Positions 48,128-51,959 of a DNA stretch of 51,959 nucleotides are shown one piece after another. The stretch spans positions 1 through 51,959 of IMG/VR virus record IMGVR_UViG_3300044613_001140. The stretch is one strand, 5' to 3'. Position numbers and translations under genes: made by a program. The stretch's first letter is position 1. The number at the start of each line of letters is the position of its first letter. The notes under the pieces were generated by a model that saw nothing but the letters and a program-made list of their open reading frames with translations, was not told where the DNA came from and searched no databases. This DNA comes from a virus.

Positions 48128-48633
48128 TACTTCTCCTTGCTTTCTAAGAATTCTTTGAATAGCGCATCCAACCCACCCTTAGCAAAGGTGGCTGCGTCGG
48201 CCTCCCACTCGGCTTTCTCGGTTTCGTAGCGGCGCATAAACTCCTCCCACGAAATGGCGGGCTCTGGAATCGGCTCACCTTGTTCTCTTTCGTGCCAGTG
48301 TGCCATCACAAGCTCGACGTATTCTTTGTTCAGCCCGAACGCTTCGGCAACCGTTTGCCAAACACCGTCCGCCGCTTGTGCAGCCGTAGCCGTCAGAAGG
48401 CTGTCAATCGGGGAGCCCTCTTCAAAATCCTCGGGTTCATATAAACGCGCCGCAAAAAGTCGCGCTTCATCTCGCACTTCACACCAATGTCTCGGCCCTG
48501 CTTTGTCAAAGTAAACGTGCATTGCGTCTCCAATATCGACTTCGGCTTCGTCATCGTCGTACTCGTTTAGGCTCCAACGAATTATGGTTTCAAACACCTC
48601 GTCCTTATCTTGCTTGTGGTACGGTCTCTTCAT
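48127..48633 (-). CDS. Hypothetical acidic protein, 168 aa
   Basis: Highly acidic and helical. Segments FETIIRWSLNEYDDDEAEVD and WQTVAEAFGLNKEYVELVMA and an acidic/aromatic end (ISWEEFMRRYETEKAEWEAD) are of a type I have seen next to PolA genes in environmental phages. It could mimic DNA or regulate the polymerase; no evidence either way. Confidence 0.7.
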   Translation of the reverse strand: MKRPYHKQDKDEVFETIIRWSLNEYDDDEAEVDIGDAMHVYFDKAGPRHWCEVRDEARLFAARLYEPEDFEEGSPIDSLLTATAAQAADGVWQTVAEAFGLNKEYVELVMAHWHEREQGEPIPEPAISWEEFMRRYETEKAEWEADAATFAKGGLDALFKEFLESKEK

Positions 48634-48644
48634 CTGCTTCTCCT

Positions 48645-50615
48645 TTAATTCTTCGCCAAGCCATAACGCTTGTGTGCGCCTCCGTCAGCGGCCAGTGGTA
48701 TGCCCGGCATGTACTTCGGCTCCATAGTCATCTGCGCCAAAACCCATGTTTTAGCGTCAGCAACGTCCTCATCAGGCACAACAGCAATCTGCTCGTCATG
48801 CACGGTTCCAGCCACGAAGTACCTCTTCGCGGTTCTCAGCATCCCATCAGTCATCACGCATCTCGCTACGCCCTGCGTGACATTGTTGGTTATTTTTCCT
48901 GCATACAGTTTAGTCTCATCTGCGCCGTATGTCCACTGCAACCTGCCTTTTTCATCTTTCCCCGGTTTCAGGTCAGGATATAGCAGGCTCATGCCAGAGG
49001 GCAGCACGATCTCCCCCTTCTTGAAGGTCACGCACTTGTGGGTGTACTCCTTGCCTTCGTACAGGCTGTACTGGATCAGGTGCCCGAACATGTTCCACAG
49101 CGCCACCACAGGCTCGGCAGTCAGGCGGTACTTGTCGATGATGGCCTTGGCCGCGAGACAGTGGATGACCAACTCCGTCATGGTGCAGATGTGCGGTATC
49201 TCTTCGAGCTTCTTGAGGTTGTCATCCCAGTCCAAGAACTTCTCGGCGGTCTCGGCAGTCACTCCAAGCGTCTTGGCGAACTCCTTGGTGTACCTGACCG
49301 GCGGTGCCCCAAGGAAACCGACGAGTAGCTGAGCCGCAAACGATGCCCAGCCAAGACCATAGCCGCACCCGAGTAGGGCCGATTTAGCAGACTGACGAAG
49401 GTCTGGATGCGACTCCTTGGTAAGCCCGGGAATGTTAAACATCTGGGAGCCGAAAGCGGCATAAGGGTCACCCCCTGCGCTGAAGATGTCGAGCATATTC
49501 CCGTAATCCGAAAGCCACGCGAGGACTCGCGGTTCAATCTGCGATAAGTCCCCCACGACGAGCTGGTGCCCCTCGGGAGCCATAATTGCTTTGCGTAGGA
49601 ACGAGCCTCGTTTGAGGTTCTGCATATTGATGGCGCTGCCTTTGCTGGCCGTCCACCTACCCGTGCTGGCCCCGTAATAGCTGAGCGGGACCGGCAGCGC
49701 TCCGCGCTTGCTGATGTCGAGGAACCGCTGAGCACGCGTACGTTCAGTAGTTGATTTGACCGCCAGTCTCGCTTCGCATAGATGCGCCACGTCTTCATTG
49801 GCTCCGTTGAGGAGGGCTTGGAACATAGCGTCATTTTTAGCGAGAGCAAGCGTGCTCTTGCCGGTTGTCTTACTGATTTTGCGCGGCGGCGGTATGCCGA
49901 GCGCTTCCAGTGCTTCTGCAAATTTAGGGTTCGATGCCAGTACAGCCTCGTCCACGCCGAGCCGATGTAGTAGTGCTTCACGTTTTTCCTTTTCTTCATG
50001 TAGTGCGTCAACCAGCATGGCGCTGTCAAGTTGTAGCACCGGGTTCGTGTACATCTTGAGCGTCATGTCTATAAGCCTAAGTTCCTTCGCTGGGTAGCCT
50101 CGTGATAGCCGTTGGAAGATTTGTTCGCATAGATATACGTCGTGTTTGCAATACTCTGCAAGTTCATGTTCCATGTTCGCGTCCAGCTCGGCCAGACCAT
50201 CGGTACTGTATACGGCGGTCCCTTTGGCGGGAAGACCAAAAGCTGCTGCAAGTCGGGCGAGACTGTTGCCAACCTCAACGCCACGCAAAGCTCGCGCCAT
50301 TGACAGGGTATCGAAGATGAAACAGGGGTGGGTGTCGTACTCCCATCCAAGGATGGATACGTCGAACTGTGCGTTATGAGCAAGGATGGCGGTTCGTCCC
50401 CAGTCGTACTGCTGAAGGTACTCAGATAGGTCTCGTCCTCGTACCCACTCAATTGGCTCATCGCTTCCGTATACATGGACGCAAGCTCCGAACGCGTGGA
50501 ATCTCTCATGGCGTATGTACTCCTCGGTTGTCATCATGGACAGTGAGTAGCCGGTCTTGCGGTCCCACACTGTCTCAAAGTCAATGCTTACTATCTGGTC
50601 GTAGGGGGCGCTCAA
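48645..50615 (-). CDS. polA: DNA polymerase I, family A, with 3'-5' exonuclease, 656 aa
   Basis: The replicative polymerase. The exonuclease half shows SIDFET (D12, E14), HNAQFD (H80-D85) and YCKHD (Y155-D159). Polymerase motif A is VVGDLSQIEPR (D356, E361), motif B RQSAKSALLGCGYG (R407, K411, Y419, G420) and motif C VHDE (605-608). Leu415 lies where E. coli Pol I has Phe762. There is no 5' nuclease domain. The start is TTG 50615, 8 nt after AAGGAG and sharing TTGA with the previous stop; no better ATG exists. Confidence 0.93.
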   Translation of the reverse strand: MSAPYDQIVSIDFETVWDRKTGYSLSMMTTEEYIRHERFHAFGACVHVYGSDEPIEWVRGRDLSEYLQQYDWGRTAILAHNAQFDVSILGWEYDTHPCFIFDTLSMARALRGVEVGNSLARLAAAFGLPAKGTAVYSTDGLAELDANMEHELAEYCKHDVYLCEQIFQRLSRGYPAKELRLIDMTLKMYTNPVLQLDSAMLVDALHEEKEKREALLHRLGVDEAVLASNPKFAEALEALGIPPPRKISKTTGKSTLALAKNDAMFQALLNGANEDVAHLCEARLAVKSTTERTRAQRFLDISKRGALPVPLSYYGASTGRWTASKGSAINMQNLKRGSFLRKAIMAPEGHQLVVGDLSQIEPRVLAWLSDYGNMLDIFSAGGDPYAAFGSQMFNIPGLTKESHPDLRQSAKSALLGCGYGLGWASFAAQLLVGFLGAPPVRYTKEFAKTLGVTAETAEKFLDWDDNLKKLEEIPHICTMTELVIHCLAAKAIIDKYRLTAEPVVALWNMFGHLIQYSLYEGKEYTHKCVTFKKGEIVLPSGMSLLYPDLKPGKDEKGRLQWTYGADETKLYAGKITNNVTQGVARCVMTDGMLRTAKRYFVAGTVHDEQIAVVPDEDVADAKTWVLAQMTMEPKYMPGIPLAADGGAHKRYGLAKN

Positions 50616-50890
50616 TTAAATTTCTCCTTGGGTGGTGCGCCTACTGTGGCCATGAACGACGTCAGGTTGTGTGCGTAGTTAATCATGTTGGCAGCGGGTA
50701 TCTCGTCACAGTTAACGGTACACATTGCGATCTGGTTGGTGTTGTCCCTGCCGAACAGCAGCACCGCCTCGTGGTCGTCATCTACAAAGCAGCGCACTAT
50801 GCGGCTGATGAGGAGCTTGAGGTATTCCCGCTCGGCTTCGTCCAGCTCCCCGATTGCTCTGTCAATTTCTTCTCGTGTCATCTCATCCAT
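50612..50890 (-). CDS. Hypothetical protein, 92 aa
   Basis: A helical, acidic N terminus leads to IVRCFVDDDHEAVLLFGRDN and CTVNCDEIPAANMINYAHNL, a small alpha/beta pattern I recall in phages beside PolA. The overlap with the polymerase start suggests coupled translation. Function unknown. Confidence 0.72.
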   Translation of the reverse strand: MDEMTREEIDRAIGELDEAEREYLKLLISRIVRCFVDDDHEAVLLFGRDNTNQIAMCTVNCDEIPAANMINYAHNLTSFMATVGAPPKEKFN

Positions 50891-51171
50891 TGCAGCTTCT
50901 CCCTTAGTTCCTGTATGTTTGTTTCGTTGACCACCATCGTCATGCCCCCTGCTGTGCGGATGGCGGCTAGCTCCCTGTCTTGCAGGGCCGTGGTGACTCC
51001 CTTACCTGCCTTGCACTCGATGGCAATGAAGCGCCCCCCGAAGCAGCAGATGATGTCCGGTATCCCCGCACGCCCGTAGCCATTGGCCGCAGGCGAGAAG
51101 TAATAGATACCGAACTCAACCAGCAGCTTACGCACTGCTGCCTTGACTTTGCCTTCGGGGGTTTGTGCCAT
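50878..51171 (-). CDS. VRR-NUC nuclease, 97 aa
   Basis: The small stand-alone VRR-NUC fold: AGIPDIICCFGGRFIAIECK with D39, E52 and K54 as the catalytic PD-(D/E)XK set, then QDRELAAIRTAGG. Such proteins act as structure-specific or Holliday-junction nucleases. It sits directly upstream of the replication genes and could resolve branches before packaging. Confidence 0.88.
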   Translation of the reverse strand: MAQTPEGKVKAAVRKLLVEFGIYYFSPAANGYGRAGIPDIICCFGGRFIAIECKAGKGVTTALQDRELAAIRTAGGMTMVVNETNIQELREKLQWMR

Positions 51172-51386
51172 CAGATCACTTCTTTGAGTTTTTGCATATA
51201 GTGCTTGGCCTTGCCTGCGTCATCGCTGCCGTCCTTACGGCCAGCACGCATGGCGTACTTGATGATGTTGCCCTTGAGAAATCCTTGGAACTCCTCTGGG
51301 GTAAGCACCGCTTCCATCAGCGCCCACGGCTGGATGGGCATGTCCTTGTAGTGGCTACCACTGACCTGTACTTCGTCTGCTTTCAT
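51171..51386 (-). CDS. DUF3310 protein, 71 aa
   Basis: The core VSGSHYKDMPIQPWALMEAV, then FLKGNIIKYAMRAGRKDGSD, fits DUF3310, a short domain common in phage nucleotide and replication regions and sometimes called nucleotide-kinase-like. Its activity is unknown. It overlaps the VRR-NUC gene by one base. Confidence 0.85.
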   Translation of the reverse strand: MKADEVQVSGSHYKDMPIQPWALMEAVLTPEEFQGFLKGNIIKYAMRAGRKDGSDDAGKAKHYMQKLKEVI

Positions 51387-51709
51387 TGGGCTACTCCTTT
51401 AGCTCGTTGTGCTTTGCTGTAAATGGTGAACTGCTTGGGCTTCAGCGCGATCAGGGCTTCTGTCTTGGTGGTGAACGGCACGGTGCCGTAGTTCGGGTTA
51501 GTCTCACGCACTCTCTCAACAGTCTTGGTTGACATTGTGCTGCGTTTGTAAGTCATGTCCTGTGTGACGGGCTTGTCGCCGCGCCTGCTTGCTTCTTCTA
51601 CAACATAGCGCTTCCACTCGAACGCATTGGCGGGGGGCTTGGGGTTTAAATCTTTCAAAACAAAACATCCTTTGATGGGGTCATAACGGGACAGGGTGGC
51701 TATTGTCAT
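51383..51709 (-). CDS. Hypothetical protein, 108 aa
   Basis: No family recognised. Short beta parts at the N terminus (LSRYDPIKGCFVLKDLNP) lead to basic helical sequence (MTYKRSTMSTKTVERVRE) and TKTEALIALKPKQFTIYSKA. The basic middle suggests nucleic-acid contact. It sits in tight overlap with both neighbours. Confidence 0.65.
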   Translation of the reverse strand: MTIATLSRYDPIKGCFVLKDLNPKPPANAFEWKRYVVEEASRRGDKPVTQDMTYKRSTMSTKTVERVRETNPNYGTVPFTTKTEALIALKPKQFTIYSKAQRAKGVAQ

Positions 51710-51878
51710 CTACTTTCTCCTTGGTTTTCTTTGGGCGTCCGCGCTTCTTGTCGGGGATTACCCGCTCTTCGGTTGTGAATGTGTGGTCGTTAGCGCATCT
51801 GCGTCTGCGCTCTACAAAGCCGCCCAAGTTCTTTGTCTGCTCGACTGTCGTCCATGCGATACAGGTTGGGCATTTCAA
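51681..51878 (-). CDS. NrdR-like zinc ribbon with AT-hook, 65 aa
   Basis: CPTC (C3, C6) with RRRRCANDHTFTTEERV (C28, H32) matches the zinc ribbon of NrdR, a repressor of ribonucleotide reductase genes, but the ATP-cone is absent. An AT-hook-like KKRGRPKKTKEK follows (residues 44-55). It could be a small DNA-binding regulator. The start is TTG 51878, with GGAG 11 nt before it and sharing bases with the upstream stop. Confidence 0.7.
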   Translation of the reverse strand: MKCPTCIAWTTVEQTKNLGGFVERRRRCANDHTFTTEERVIPDKKRGRPKKTKEKVDDNSHPVPL

Positions 51879-51959
51879 GTGTTCTTCTCCTCAACCATCT
51901 TTACAACATCCTCGTGCGTGAGTCCAATCGCTTCCAAGTCATCGGGGACGTACATGACC
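51875..51959 (-). CDS. C-terminal part of an early protein, cut by window edge
   Basis: Only the last 27 or so residues are visible, ending DDLEAIGLTHEDVVKMVEEK-NT. An in-frame ATG at 51955 would make a 26-residue peptide, but a longer gene running past the edge is more likely. The reading frame stays open to the end of the window. Function unknown. Confidence 0.5.
   Translation of the reverse strand, partial: VMYVPDDLEAIGLTHEDVVKMVEEKNT

Noticed and set aside
1-51959. Lysogeny module (integrase, attachment site, CI-type repressor)
   Set aside because: No integrase or tRNA-like attachment site seen; the 92-aa HTH protein alone does not show lysogeny.
1-51959. tRNA genes
   Set aside because: The few intergenic gaps hold no cloverleaf or TTCGA-type arm that I could find by eye.
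1-51959. Direct terminal repeats or cos ends at the window edges
   Set aside because: The first and last bases share no visible repeat, and the last gene is cut, so the edges are probably arbitrary.

Overview
The window is most of a tailed double-stranded DNA phage genome. It carries a large terminase, portal, scaffold, Mu gpT-like major capsid protein, head-tail adaptors, a nozzle-like protein and three long ejection-type virion proteins. No tape measure, tail tube or sheath gene is visible, so a short-tailed (podovirus-like) particle is the best reading. Many small proteins belong to families I associate with uncultivated freshwater or marine phages. The host is probably Gram-negative, because the endolysin is a small globular M15 peptidase; a proteobacterial host is a guess. 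There is no integrase, no phage RNA polymerase, and no tRNA, rRNA or CRISPR. Transcription therefore depends on host RNA polymerase.

Layout. A roughly 550-bp divergent control region (749-1300) separates two transcription directions. To the right, on the plus strand, one very long late unit runs from about 1.3 to 39.5 kb. It begins with packaging and head genes (terminase small and large, portal, a GroES-like co-chaperonin, scaffold, decoration protein, capsid; 1.3-9.7 kb) and reaches a strong terminator at 9.73 kb that overlaps a candidate promoter. A run of small genes follows, many encoding lysine-rich peptides (9.9-15.6 kb), with two adaptor-like proteins. Next come fibre and tail-tip genes (16.3-22.4 kb) whose distal parts are strikingly AT-rich, a lysis cassette (22.4-24.6 kb), a nozzle/DNA-stabilisation-type protein, and three internal or ejection-type proteins ending in a 2,618-residue giant with an HEATGH zincin motif.

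On the minus strand, 39.5-52.0 kb is the replication and recombination unit. In transcription order it encodes a zinc-ribbon/AT-hook protein, a DUF3310 protein, a VRR-NUC nuclease, family A DNA polymerase, an HExxH protein, a Cas4/RecB-like nuclease, an HNH nuclease, an SNF2-type helicase, a zinc-containing acidic-tailed SSB-like protein, an HTH regulator and a primase-helicase. The minus-strand gene at the left edge (14-748) is driven from the same divergent region. If the genome is circular or circularly permuted, it is the first gene of this early unit. The two units meet tail to tail at 39,528-39,531 with overlapping stop codons.

Items most worth a second look: the evenly spaced inverted CGACA/TGTCG array and twin TGNTATAGT promoters in the divergent region; a duplicated intergenic element on the minus strand (43.1 and 43.8 kb) with complementary G/C flanks and alternative folds; a C-terminal peptide motif shared by three otherwise unrelated late proteins; tandem fibre-plus-small-partner cassettes; and a DNA polymerase with Leu at the position equivalent to E. 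coli Phe762.
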